Assembly: GCF_014075995.1 (NCBI RefSeq) | Contig: NZ_CP055153.1 | Location: forward strand, 3,410,001-3,474,000 | Reading direction: 5' to 3' | Source: Adhaeribacter radiodurans | GTDB lineage: Bacteria > Bacteroidota > Bacteroidia > Cytophagales > Hymenobacteraceae | DNA length: 64,000 nucleotides | Program-made: the position numbers and the translations under genes | In this document: in pieces, positions 54,785 to 63,875 of the stretch | Layout: every line of letters begins with the position of its first letter | How positions within the stretch are numbered: the stretch's first letter is position 1 | The notes under the pieces: generated by a model | The model's input: only the letters and a program-made list of their open reading frames with translations | What the model was told of the DNA's origin: nothing | Database searches by the model: none

Positions 54785-55627
54785 CTAATTAGGAAATTTA
54801 GATTGCAAAGACGAGGAACTCATACAAGGAACGGCCTTGGTGATTAACAAATCACCGGTATTTCCAATATTTATGGAAGTAAGCCTTTCTCCTGGCCCAA
54901 GTAAGGAGGAGATAAGTGGCCTTACCGAGCCGTTTATCCTTTCTTGTATATTGGGGCTGCTCAAGAAACTGGTTATACGACTTTCTAATCCCTGGTTTAC
55001 TGTACCTTCGTTAATGCCAAATAACCCGCATAAAAACGCCCAGAAGTTGTCGTGGCAAATACTTACCCGGGAGGCAGCAGAAAAATCCGTATCCACCTTA
55101 AAAATCAGGTTTCCGGTTCCATCCACTTCTGGTTTTAAAAACAAAGTAATAATAGCATCGTCCACTTCTATGGTCGGTTTTTCAACGCACGCAATATTCT
55201 TTATACAATCAGTTATAATTTCTGTACCATCACTTTCCATTTGCACATTTACTACTAATTGCGGCCCAATAGTAGCGCTAGTTACTGCGCTTGAATTTAA
55301 ATCGTTAATATAAATTGTAAAGGGTTCGCGCCGGATACTAGCTTCGTTTTCTAATTCGGTAATTACCTGGGTAATTCCGTTAAAAGTTATGTGGCTATCG
55401 TTCGGTTTCAAAAAAGCAAATTCTTGCCGGCTATCGAATTCATTTCTGTTCGGCGTATAATTATTCAAGCGGATACTTGTGGAATTTAATACAGATTCTA
55501 CGAGCGGAAACCAGTTAGCCCGGGGTACAGTAACTATTTCCACCTGAAATCCTTCCCGGCATTCGGTACAACTGTTATGGGAAAAAGTTAAAATAAAAAA
55601 AATAAGGATAAGGATTACACGTTTCAT
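54785..55627 (-). CDS. hypothetical lipoprotein (280 aa)
   Basis: A lipoprotein (MKRVILILIFFILTFSHNSC; Cys20) followed by a mature domain of about 260 residues with no recognised family. It is rich in beta segments (EVDDAIITLFLKPEVDGTGN, LIFKVDTDFSAASRVSICHD) and has a cysteine pair CIKNIAC around residue 149-155 and further cysteines at the start (CTEC) and end that could form disulfides. The C-terminal half resembles lipid-binding BPI-like strands only weakly. It sits in the minus-strand cluster with the two T9SS-exported hydrolases. Confidence 0.6.
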   Translation of the reverse strand: MKRVILILIFFILTFSHNSCTECREGFQVEIVTVPRANWFPLVESVLNSTSIRLNNYTPNRNEFDSRQEFAFLKPNDSHITFNGITQVITELENEASIRREPFTIYINDLNSSAVTSATIGPQLVVNVQMESDGTEIITDCIKNIACVEKPTIEVDDAIITLFLKPEVDGTGNLIFKVDTDFSAASRVSICHDNFWAFLCGLFGINEGTVNQGLESRITSFLSSPNIQERINGSVRPLISSLLGPGERLTSINIGNTGDLLITKAVPCMSSSSLQSKFPN

Positions 55628-56012
55628 GATTTAAAAATTTAAGAATAAAGAGTTATTGGTTCTTACTTAATGATCAATGCTTCATGTAGCAAGCTTTTTA
55701 CCTTGCAGAAATAGGGCAGATAACCTAACTTTAAATCTATTTTGCTTTTGTTAGGTACTTAAGCGGCTAACCATGCTCTATAAGTTTGAGAAATCCTAGA
55801 GGAGGGAAATAACTTTGGTGTCAATGTTAAATTAGGTGCTCTACCTTGTGCTTCAGAACGAGGCAGGGATAATGAGGCGAAAAGATTGGAGGAGGAATTT
55901 ATATCGCAGGACTTTCGCCAATTAAAGGAGCAGGACTTTAACCTTTTCTTATCCTTCCCCTAAGAATTTTTCTTAATTGACAAAAGCCCTGCAATATTTA
56001 GTCTAAACCAGA
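55628..56012. other. intergenic region
   Basis: About 385 bases between minus-strand genes. No ORF or hairpin seen; the 280-residue lipoprotein may therefore have its own promoter rather than read-through from the M19-like gene. Confidence 0.3.
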
Positions 56013-58850
56013 CTATTTTACTAGTACCATTTTGCGGGCCGCTACCTGCTGGCCATCCAGGTTGAGGGTATAGACATATACACCGGGGGGTAAGCTATTT
56101 CCTTCCAGACTTATTTCGTGCTTTCCGGTTGGCAGGTTAGCAAATTGCTTTACGGTTATACCCGCCATATTTATAATTTTGAGAGTAACTTGTTTTACCG
56201 GGGAAATTACCTGATAGTTAATGGTCGTATGCTGATCAAAAGGATTAGGATTATTTTGGTCAAGGTACGAACCTGCCGTTTTATTAATTTTTTCATTGGT
56301 AATTCCGGCTAAAGGAGCAAAACTCTTTCTAGAAGCACTTGCTGGTGTTAAGGTTACTGTGACAGGATTAAATTCAATCCGGTTAATGCGCGTATCGCAA
56401 TTGCAGTTACCATCGCTGCTTATATCGTCTCCACCAGTATCCCCAACGACAAACATTCGGGCCACCGGACCACCTGGCCGAAGGGTATGTACATCACCGT
56501 CACAACCTCTAAATATTTCGTTTCCGCCCCCACCTACTAACACTTGGTTAATACTGGTGCGGGTAGGAGAAGTAATGGACTGAATGCGCCTACTCAAGGG
56601 AGCCGTGTAAATAGTTCGAATCCAGGAGCCGCGTACTTCCGACCAGTCATTTTGCGTTTCCCGGGCACTAAAATTAATAACGGCTTCTACCCGGTTGCCA
56701 CTAGTTGAAATGCGTAGGATTACATTAGCCCTTACCCTAGGTCCGTGTCCGTCAAATTCTCGATCGCCACTAACATGGGTATTAGGGCATAAACTAATCA
56801 TGGGATCCACATTGACCGTACGGGTATCGGGTTGGTCGGCAAAAATTTCCTTTGAACGACTTACACATTTTTCCCACATGCGAGCAAAATCTTCGGCCGT
56901 TGAATGGAAGGCTTCTTGTTCTTTGTTTGTCATGCCTGCTGATAACCAGCTTTTTATGAAGTCGGGGAATAAACCATAATGAGCAAACCCTTCTTTATTA
57001 ATGTCCCAAGGCCTACCCGCGGGAGACTGATAATTAGGGAAACTGCTATCATACGTTACAAGTGCTGCTGAATCAGGGGCTGCCAAGGCATAAAATCCGT
57101 TAACATCTGTTCCAATGGCTACATTTTTACCATCTGCTAAACGACTTACATTACGAAAAGAATTTACAAAGCCGGTGGCTGTTCCGCCGTGACCTAGCCC
57201 AATCATTCCCCCTCTTTCTAAAATGCCTCGGTATTGATCCTCTGTTCGGCTATTTTCATTATCCGCTGGAGTAGTTTTGCCAGTATTTCTTGGCCCATTG
57301 TGCCCGGAATTAAGGGGGTAACTTAGTGAATCACTGGTTAGGTTAAAAATATCTGTAACGGCTTGCTGAGACATATGATCAATGTCAATCATGATGCCTA
57401 ATCGCATCATTTCTTTTATTGCCGCTCTTCCCAGGTAGCTTAAACCGGTTATATTTCTTTGCCCACAGCCCGTTGCTGGTGTAGGATAAGTGGGTTGGTT
57501 GTCGATTACCCAGCCCAGGTTTCTACTGCGCAAGGCATCTGCGCTCGGGAAAGCAAAATGTTCTTTTTCCAACTTGTAGCCAATACCTTCCCCGCACGAT
57601 TCTAAGGGAAAGGGGTAAATGTTGGCGTAATATTTAGAAGAGAGTAAAAATAAGTTTCTAGAAAGAGCTGTCCCCCCAAATATATTATTGGAGAAATGAA
57701 TAGGCAAAATGTACCGCACATCAAACTGGTCGTATAATCTTTGTATTTCTGCCTTTACTTTATCAATGGTAATAGCTTCTTGCCCAAAATACCTTCTTCT
57801 AGATAGATTACCTAAGTCTTCCGTTTCTACGCCCAGAATAACGGCTAATTTACCTTCCATTACAATTCTTCTCAGGTCAGCCGGTGTTTTGGCAATTTCC
57901 ATAAAGTCAAAATGTCTAGCCACAAAACGCCGCATTTCGAGCAGTTGTAATTCCACAGACGCCTTATCGTCCCACACTCGGTCGCCAATACCTGCCGCTG
58001 CCTGGTTGATTAGGGTATTGTGAACAGCCAAGGCAACCATCACATTCAGCCCACCTTCATGCGCCCGCTTGATCCATTCCCACCACATTTGCTGATGGGT
58101 AGCACTAGACCAATGCGGCCAATATTTAAAATGAGGATACCCTTCATGGGGATGATCCATATGTAATTTATTTTCTTTCCGGTATATATATCTTTCATCT
58201 AACTTATTTACTATTTCTGCCCGGATGAAATCTCCACCCATATTAAAAATGCCAGGTCCACCATGATGCGGGTTGCAATTTGCTAAGGCAGTGGCCATAT
58301 CCCCATCGGGTGCACCGTACATAACTTTTCCGCCCATACTCAAATGACTCATTAAATGGGTATGCATATCGGAAAAACCCTTTAAGGTTTGTTGTGGAGC
58401 AGGAGGCACTACGTAAAATCGAGCTTTATTCCAAGGTACTAAATACCGTATGGTCTTGTTTAATTGTTCCCACCAGAAATCACCTCCGCTGCTGGATTCT
58501 ACCAATTGATCCAGATCACATAGCCAGGTTCCGCGAATAGTTAAACTAGGTGTTTGCTTATAAATTTTGCCGCTTGGCTGGTACGTGACAGCCCGAAGCT
58601 GAATATTATAACCGTAGGTAAGTATCTGTAATTTACCTAAACGTCCTTCATTGGTTTGGTAAACAATGAGAGTGCCGGCAGTAAGTTTATTGTTGTTATT
58701 GTTACTACCATCAATACTTGAGGTAGTCATTTGGGTTACCAAGTTGCTGATAATAGCGTAATTGGTGCTTTCATAGGTTGGTTGGGCAGTTAATACCTTA
58801 GGTAAACTCAATAGTACCCAGAGGATAAAGATTAGTGGATAAATTTTCAT
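56013..58850 (-). CDS. T9SS-exported membrane dipeptidase (M19)-like amidohydrolase
   Basis: A 945-residue exported protein (signal peptide ends TAQ, about residue 23). An N-terminal 130-residue domain with a low-complexity SIDGSNNNNNK stretch precedes the catalytic barrel (about 155-690). M19-type features are FSDMHTHLMSH (His163, His165), VILGVETEDL (metal bridge Glu), MIDIDHMSQQAVTDIF, and GMIGLGHGGTATG. A PLC/GLEYA-like beta domain follows, and a T9SS sorting domain ends it (NNPNPFDQHTTINYQVISPV to MVLVK). M19 enzymes cleave dipeptides; this one is far larger than typical (about 400) and may act on a lectin- or glycan-bound substrate. Confidence 0.82.
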   Translation of the reverse strand: MKIYPLIFILWVLLSLPKVLTAQPTYESTNYAIISNLVTQMTTSSIDGSNNNNNKLTAGTLIVYQTNEGRLGKLQILTYGYNIQLRAVTYQPSGKIYKQTPSLTIRGTWLCDLDQLVESSSGGDFWWEQLNKTIRYLVPWNKARFYVVPPAPQQTLKGFSDMHTHLMSHLSMGGKVMYGAPDGDMATALANCNPHHGGPGIFNMGGDFIRAEIVNKLDERYIYRKENKLHMDHPHEGYPHFKYWPHWSSATHQQMWWEWIKRAHEGGLNVMVALAVHNTLINQAAAGIGDRVWDDKASVELQLLEMRRFVARHFDFMEIAKTPADLRRIVMEGKLAVILGVETEDLGNLSRRRYFGQEAITIDKVKAEIQRLYDQFDVRYILPIHFSNNIFGGTALSRNLFLLSSKYYANIYPFPLESCGEGIGYKLEKEHFAFPSADALRSRNLGWVIDNQPTYPTPATGCGQRNITGLSYLGRAAIKEMMRLGIMIDIDHMSQQAVTDIFNLTSDSLSYPLNSGHNGPRNTGKTTPADNENSRTEDQYRGILERGGMIGLGHGGTATGFVNSFRNVSRLADGKNVAIGTDVNGFYALAAPDSAALVTYDSSFPNYQSPAGRPWDINKEGFAHYGLFPDFIKSWLSAGMTNKEQEAFHSTAEDFARMWEKCVSRSKEIFADQPDTRTVNVDPMISLCPNTHVSGDREFDGHGPRVRANVILRISTSGNRVEAVINFSARETQNDWSEVRGSWIRTIYTAPLSRRIQSITSPTRTSINQVLVGGGGNEIFRGCDGDVHTLRPGGPVARMFVVGDTGGDDISSDGNCNCDTRINRIEFNPVTVTLTPASASRKSFAPLAGITNEKINKTAGSYLDQNNPNPFDQHTTINYQVISPVKQVTLKIINMAGITVKQFANLPTGKHEISLEGNSLPPGVYVYTLNLDGQQVAARKMVLVK

Positions 58851-59265
58851 GATGACAAATGTTTAAGTTACGGGTACATTCTTTAATTTTATGCTTGTTA
58901 CTCATTGTTTTACCAGTGTTTAAGAATGTATTAAAGGTAGGTGCACCATTACCGGAAATCAATCCCATGATTATGGGAATTTGATTCTGGCAGTAATGAA
59001 TAAGAATAGAAATATTGTAAGAAAAGCCAACTTCTGAAAGAGAAATAAAGGTGGCGCAGCAGTTAAATAGTTTGTATTACTTCACCTTAAAAAAATATTT
59101 ATTATAGTATTTACTCCTATTCGCTAAAAACCTAGAATTGTATCAAACAGTGCAACCAAGCCATCCGGCTTAATTACTATCTTTTTAATAATTAGTACCA
59201 TTAATTTTATTAATTTAAAGCCAACCAGCTGCTGGAGGAGCTTTGACAATAGCTGGCTATAAGCT
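58851..59265. other. divergent regulatory region between the M19-like gene and the sensor kinase
   Basis: About 415 bases with promoters for both directions. It contains the CCCAT-GATT-ATGGG dyad listed separately, about 115 bases upstream of the M19-like start. GGAGGAGC at 59235 is too far from the kinase ATG to serve it. Confidence 0.45.
58963..58978. promoter_or_regulatory. candidate response-regulator site, dyad TCCCATGATTATGGGA
   Basis: A 16-base near-perfect dyad (one mismatch at the centre), wider than the CCCAT/ATGGG core: flanks AATCAA and TTTGATT add imperfect symmetry. The same core (CCCATAATTATGGG) recurs at 61155, at the end of the kinase gene. Position in the divergent region suits an operator for the NarL-type regulator encoded at 61220. 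Confidence 0.4.
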
Positions 59266-61161
59266 ATGGGGTTTTTGATAAAAAAGTGCTTGGTCTTAAT
59301 TGGGGTAATACTTTACACAACCTCACTTGGCTGGGCGCAAGATACTTTATCTCTGTCCGATACTAATCAACAATCCTATTCGTTTCTCCCGGGCCATGTC
59401 GAATTGCTCCGGGATTTTACCCAAAGGCTTACTTTAAAAGAGGTGCTTAACCATTCTGGATTTATAATTAATAATCAAAAAAGTATCAAAGAAGGACCGG
59501 GTGCCACTTATTGGCTGCGATTTACTATTCGTAACCAGGATGCTTGGCGAAACCAATGGTATTTAAACTTCAGTTCCAATGATATTTTCCGAATATTTAT
59601 TTATACAGTATCCCCTTCCGGGCAAGTACTTTCGGCGGATACGTTAGGCAACAGTTACCCTTATGCCAAACGCCGGATACATGTAGTCAATTTCAATCAT
59701 CCTTTCTCTCTTCATCCGAAAGAAGTAAAAACCTTTTATGTTTACCTGGACCATCATCTGCAGATGCTGGATACAGAAATGAACGTAATAAACATACATC
59801 AAGGATATAAATTCCTCGAACTTTACACTTTTATTCATGGAATTACCATTGGTGGCAGCCTGATTTACTTACTAGGTTCCTTGGTGCTGGTTTCGGTATA
59901 CCGTCGAATTATTAATATGTACTTCAGCTTTTATGTATTGGGGGCCGTTTTGTACTTGGTTGGATCCACTGGGTTTGGTTTTTGGTTACTTTGGCCAAAT
60001 ATCCCCTTTTTTCAAGATGCTTCCCCTTATATTGGTTTTACTCTGATATTGGTAGGTTATTCCGGTTTATTTCGGATTTTTTTTCGGTTAGAAGCAAACT
60101 ATCCTAAAAGCAATTATTTATTTATAGCCTTTACCAGCTTTTTTGTGTTATTGGCTATTGGGTTTATGGCCTGGCCTTACCTGGTTTTGCTGCACGAAAA
60201 AGCTTATTATTGGCTTTACATTGTGGAGGCTATAACTTGCATGGCCTGTTTCTTTATCTCCTTTGGGCTAGGCATAAAAATTTATTGGGAAACCTGCAAT
60301 AAAACTTACCTCTGGTTTTTAAGTGTGTTTATATTACTAATTTGCACCTGCCTGATTGTCTTACTGATGGAGTTAACACCCATTAGTATAGAAAATTATA
60401 TAAAATCAGGTTTAATTATTGTAACAGTTTTTTATGAAACAACTGTACTCTCTTTGCTGCTTATCCGGAGAACTTACTTAGAAAGAATTTATTACCAAGA
60501 ACAAATAATTTCGGAAAGAGAAAGAATAGTAGAAGACTTACACGATGAAGTTATTTCTATTATTGCAGGTGTGCGGATTTCCTTTGGTATTTTAAGCCGA
60601 AAGCTTACCGATACAGCCCTGCAAAATACCCTGCAAACATTAGACAAGAAAATCAGTAAAGTGATTGACCAGATACGGGAATTATCCCGGGACCTTAAAA
60701 GTGATAGCAACCACCTGAGCACTTTAGCCGCGGAACTCTACCGATTCGCTAATGATCAGTTCGAAATGTCGGGCATTCATCTGCACTTTACTTTTCATAA
60801 AAGTGCCCAACCCATTTCTTTGCCTTTAGTTGTCAGACGGAATCTGAAAGGATTTTTGAAGGAAGCTATTCATAATTGCCGCAAATACGCCCAAGCCCAA
60901 AATTGCTGGATTAAACTGGAACATTCCGGCAATGTTCTTCACTGCTTAATAAAAGACGATGGTCAAGGTTTCAATCACGAGGAAGGAATGTTACATCCTA
61001 TTGGGGAGGGAAATGGGTTAAGAAATTTTAAGAAACGCGCGCAAAAAATGCAGGCCGACTATACACTAATTACCCAATCCAATCAGGGAGTAGAAATTAG
61101 ACTAACTATTAACCTGTTACAATTTAATAAACTGGACTTAGCCATGGCAGAAATCCCATAA
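59266..61161 (+). CDS. 7TMR-DISM sensor histidine kinase (HisKA_3 type)
   Basis: A 631-residue kinase. Signal peptide (ends GWAQ), an extracytoplasmic DISM-E2-like sensor (about 30-180: LLRDFTQRLTLKEV, GATYWLRFTIRNQDAWRNQW, SLHPKEVKTFYVYLDHH), seven membrane helices (about 186-400), a coiled linker, HisKA_3 with phospho-His426 (ERERIVEDLHDEVISIIAG) and a HATPase (AIHNCRKYAQAQ; DDGQGF; GNGLRNFKKRA). DISM sensors of this type often bind carbohydrates or small molecules. The regulator gene follows after 58 bases. It is divergent from the secreted hydrolase cluster. Confidence 0.93.
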   Translation: MGFLIKKCLVLIGVILYTTSLGWAQDTLSLSDTNQQSYSFLPGHVELLRDFTQRLTLKEVLNHSGFIINNQKSIKEGPGATYWLRFTIRNQDAWRNQWYLNFSSNDIFRIFIYTVSPSGQVLSADTLGNSYPYAKRRIHVVNFNHPFSLHPKEVKTFYVYLDHHLQMLDTEMNVINIHQGYKFLELYTFIHGITIGGSLIYLLGSLVLVSVYRRIINMYFSFYVLGAVLYLVGSTGFGFWLLWPNIPFFQDASPYIGFTLILVGYSGLFRIFFRLEANYPKSNYLFIAFTSFFVLLAIGFMAWPYLVLLHEKAYYWLYIVEAITCMACFFISFGLGIKIYWETCNKTYLWFLSVFILLICTCLIVLLMELTPISIENYIKSGLIIVTVFYETTVLSLLLIRRTYLERIYYQEQIISERERIVEDLHDEVISIIAGVRISFGILSRKLTDTALQNTLQTLDKKISKVIDQIRELSRDLKSDSNHLSTLAAELYRFANDQFEMSGIHLHFTFHKSAQPISLPLVVRRNLKGFLKEAIHNCRKYAQAQNCWIKLEHSGNVLHCLIKDDGQGFNHEEGMLHPIGEGNGLRNFKKRAQKMQADYTLITQSNQGVEIRLTINLLQFNKLDLAMAEIP

Positions 61162-61169
61162 TTATGGGG
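61154..61169. promoter_or_regulatory. candidate response-regulator site, dyad CCCATAATTATGGG
   Basis: Perfect 14-base palindrome CCCATAATTATGGG at 61155-61168, spanning the kinase stop codon and lying about 52 bases before the regulator ATG. It matches the dyad at 58963 in every position except one central base. A second promoter or feedback site for the regulator is the simplest reading. Confidence 0.4.
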
Positions 61170-61219
61170 TATCTTTTTAGTGAGCTTATTGTTACTTTTG
61201 TTTAAATCTCCCTATCAAA

Positions 61220-61843
61220 ATGGCTATAAAAATTGCGATTTACGAAGACGATATCAATTTCCGCCAGCCACTACGCGAGCTAATCCAAATGGAAAATGAT
61301 TTGGAACTGGTGGGTGCATTTGAGGATTGCCTGGAAATAGAAAAACAGGTAACGGAGCTGCAACCCGATGTGGTTTTGATGGATATAGAATTGCCGCACA
61401 TAAATGGTATTGCTGCCACTAAGCTTTTACGAGCCAAAAACTCCAAAGCCGAAGTACTAATCTTAACCAGTTTTGAAGACAACCAGCAAGTATTTGCAGC
61501 TATTCTGGCTGGAGCCCGCGGCTACATTGTGAAAGGTGAAGAAAACACCAAAATAGTAGATGCCATTAAGCAAATAATAGCCGGTGGAGCTCCCATGACT
61601 CCTTCCATTGCCCGAAAGGTTCTGGAGTTTTTTGCGTCACCCACCCATAAATATGAAGTAGATAAACTCACCCCTCGCGAATTTGAAATTTTAAAATTGT
61701 TAAAAGACGGCTACAGCTACAAAATGATTGCGGCAAACACCTTCGTGGAACTGTCAACGGTACAAAGTCATATAAAAAATATCTACAAAAAACTGGAAGT
61801 TCACTCTGCACCGGAAGCTTTCAAAAAAATTTTCAAAAGCTAA
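61220..61843 (+). CDS. NarL/FixJ-type response regulator
   Basis: A 207-residue regulator. Receiver with acidic pair IYEDD, phospho-Asp55 in VVLMDIELPHING, Thr/Ser in LILTSFED, and Lys in GYIVKGE. Output domain GerE helix-turn-helix (about 148-206): LTPREFEILKLLKDGYSYKM, then ELSTVQSHIKNIYKKL. Pairs with the 7TM-DISM kinase directly upstream (58-base gap that contains the dyad). Expected to control the genes with that dyad in their promoters. Confidence 0.95.
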   Translation: MAIKIAIYEDDINFRQPLRELIQMENDLELVGAFEDCLEIEKQVTELQPDVVLMDIELPHINGIAATKLLRAKNSKAEVLILTSFEDNQQVFAAILAGARGYIVKGEENTKIVDAIKQIIAGGAPMTPSIARKVLEFFASPTHKYEVDKLTPREFEILKLLKDGYSYKMIAANTFVELSTVQSHIKNIYKKLEVHSAPEAFKKIFKS

Positions 61844-61919
61844 CCTTCCTAATTAAATTAAGATTTTCTTTTCCGGCCAATGGTTCGCATATGGCTCAAC
61901 ATCTTCTAGATCATCTAAA

Positions 61920-62852
61920 TTAATCAGACGGCAGCAACTGCTTTTTGTAACCCGGAATATTAGTAAGTAATACGCCAACCAGAATAACCAGTAACGCACC
62001 TATCTGCAAAAGATTAATTTTCTCGGCCGCAAATAAACCGCCTAGTAATACGGCCACTACCGGGTTAATGTACGTGTGGGTACTCACCAGAGCTGGTGGC
62101 CGCACCGAAATAAGCCAGATAAAAGATAAATAGGCCACTAAGGAACCCATAACAATTAAAAAAAGTAAACCACCCCAGGCTCTTAAAGATACTTCGGCAA
62201 AGGAAAACCCGGGCCATTCCTGGGTAAGCAAACTAATGAGTAAACTTACCACCCCAGCGGCCATTAACTGCTCGGCCGTGGTCATAATAGTGGAATCTTG
62301 CTTAGAAGTTTTACTTTTAGAAAGTAATGACCCTACTACCCATAAAACCGAACTGCCCAACAGAACCAGGTACGCCGTTAATTGCCCCGAAGAAGTACTC
62401 GCTGTATTACCAGATTGCACAAAAAACAAGATTACTCCGAGGAATCCAATTAATAAACCCGCAATTATGAGTTTGTGCGACAAGTAAGTAGACCAGCATT
62501 TTTTATCCAGCAGAATAAACCAGAAAGGTTCGGTAGCAATAATAATAGCCGCACTGCCCGAACTAATAAATTGCTCGGCCCAGGTAACTAATCCGGAGCC
62601 ACCTACCAGCATTAGCGTGCCACAAATAGTATTTCGGCCCAGGTTCTTCCAGGCAGGAAAAGATTCTTTTTTGAGCAAACACCAACCAAACAAAATAATA
62701 CCAGCCGAAAGGAAACGTAAAAAAGATAAAATAAACGGCGGAATACCATCCAGTCCAAATACAATGGCCAGGTAAGTAGAACCCCAAACAATGTAAATAT
62801 TCGCGAAGGCTACTAAAACCAGCCAACGGGGAGCAGCAGTCTTTTGACTCAT
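61920..62852 (-). CDS. EamA family transporter (DMT superfamily)
   Basis: A 310-residue protein with ten helices in two EamA repeats: NIYIVWGSTYLAIVFGLDGI near the N-terminus (W-G-S-T-Y-L motif) and the second repeat about 155-300 (AYLVLLGSSVLWVVGSLLSK ... AEKINLLQIGALLVILVGVL). Likely exports a small metabolite or drug. It is divergent from the CGNR regulator with 199 bases between, which suggests that the regulator controls it. Confidence 0.93.
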   Translation of the reverse strand: MSQKTAAPRWLVLVAFANIYIVWGSTYLAIVFGLDGIPPFILSFLRFLSAGIILFGWCLLKKESFPAWKNLGRNTICGTLMLVGGSGLVTWAEQFISSGSAAIIIATEPFWFILLDKKCWSTYLSHKLIIAGLLIGFLGVILFFVQSGNTASTSSGQLTAYLVLLGSSVLWVVGSLLSKSKTSKQDSTIMTTAEQLMAAGVVSLLISLLTQEWPGFSFAEVSLRAWGGLLFLIVMGSLVAYLSFIWLISVRPPALVSTHTYINPVVAVLLGGLFAAEKINLLQIGALLVILVGVLLTNIPGYKKQLLPSD

Positions 62853-63012
62853 ACTAGTACCTTTATAAAATTATTCATTATCGTCCATTACCTCCCACCT
62901 TAACTAAAAAATAAGGGGGTTGATTAATTAGTTATCTTATTATACTCTTTGCTTTTGTTATTAAAATTTTTACTACTAAAAAAGGTTTAGAACGTAAAAA
63001 TAGTTACTATTG

Positions 63013-63040
63013 TTACTAGTAAAAAATAGTTAACTAGTAA
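63013..63040. promoter_or_regulatory. repeated TWACTAGTAA sites in the EamA/CGNR divergent promoter
   Basis: TTACTAGTAA at 63013-63022 (palindrome) and TAACTAGTAA at 63031-63040, spaced 18 bases apart, 11 bases before the CGNR regulator ATG. A third TACTAGTA sits at 62852-62859, directly at the EamA start. Candidate operator of the neighbouring zinc-finger regulator. Confidence 0.4.
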
Positions 63041-63051
63041 GAACAACCTAA

Positions 63052-63675
63052 ATGGCGCATCAAAATACAATAGAAACCATTCCGTTTGATGGGGGTGTTC
63101 TTTGTTTAGATTTTATTAATACAATAAGAAATCGAAAAGTTACCTCTCTGCATAATTACTTAGCTACTTACCAGAACTTTATAATTTGGTGCAGCAGAAT
63201 TCAGCAATGGCCGGAAGAATGGTTAAATAATTTATACACGTACAGCCAGGAACAGCCAGCAAAAGCAAAAGTTGCCTTGCATAACATTCTAGCTACCCGC
63301 GAGAATATGTATGCCATTTTTTCGGCAATTGCCGCCGAAGCTATTCCCGATGCGGGCGAGATTGCTATTTTTAACCAGCATTTAACTACCGCTTTAAGTC
63401 AGGTGGCCCTTACTTTTGAGAATACCCAGTATACCGTGCTGGTAAGGATGCAAGAAAATGACTTAGAACGACCCTTAAAAACTATTCTGTATTCGGCTTA
63501 CCAAACCTTAACCCAAACTGACCGAAAAAAAATAAAAGAATGTGCGGAGTGCGGTTGGTTATTTTTAGATACCACTAAAAATGGTAAAAGGCAGTGGTGC
63601 AATCCGGGTTACTGCGGCAGCACTTCTAAAGCCCGGCGGTATTACCATCGTAAAAAAGGAAATGAACAGAAATAA
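63052..63675 (+). CDS. CGNR zinc finger / ABATE domain regulator
   Basis: A 207-residue protein. N-terminal ABATE (stress-induced transcription regulator) domain, starting at FDGGVLCLDFINTIRNRKV. C-terminal CGNR-type zinc finger: CAECGWLFLDTTKNGKRQWC ending PGYCGSTSKARRYYHRK, with four cysteines (Cys-x2-Cys ... Cys-x4-Cys). The CGN triplet itself reads CGS here, a common variant. Members are presumed DNA-binding transcription factors. Divergent to the EamA exporter; the pair is probably a self-regulated export module. Confidence 0.92.
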   Translation: MAHQNTIETIPFDGGVLCLDFINTIRNRKVTSLHNYLATYQNFIIWCSRIQQWPEEWLNNLYTYSQEQPAKAKVALHNILATRENMYAIFSAIAAEAIPDAGEIAIFNQHLTTALSQVALTFENTQYTVLVRMQENDLERPLKTILYSAYQTLTQTDRKKIKECAECGWLFLDTTKNGKRQWCNPGYCGSTSKARRYYHRKKGNEQK

Positions 63676-63875
63676 CGAATCTAGTTCTAAAGCTATCCCT
63701 ATTTTCTCTTTAATCTTGATTACTTTCTTATTTAAATTGATTTGGAAGCATTGCTATTTAACAAGAACCTCTTGCTTTTAAGTAAAAATCTTAACTTTAC
63801 AAAAGCCAAAACCTTTTAACAGAATTACTTAAAAGAGTTACATCTACTACCTTGCATTTCTGTTCCTGATTAACC

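Noticed and set aside
54837-55313. 158-codon plus-strand frame antisense to the 280-residue lipoprotein gene
   Set aside because: Shadow frame; the minus-strand frame has a signal peptide, lipobox and sensible composition.
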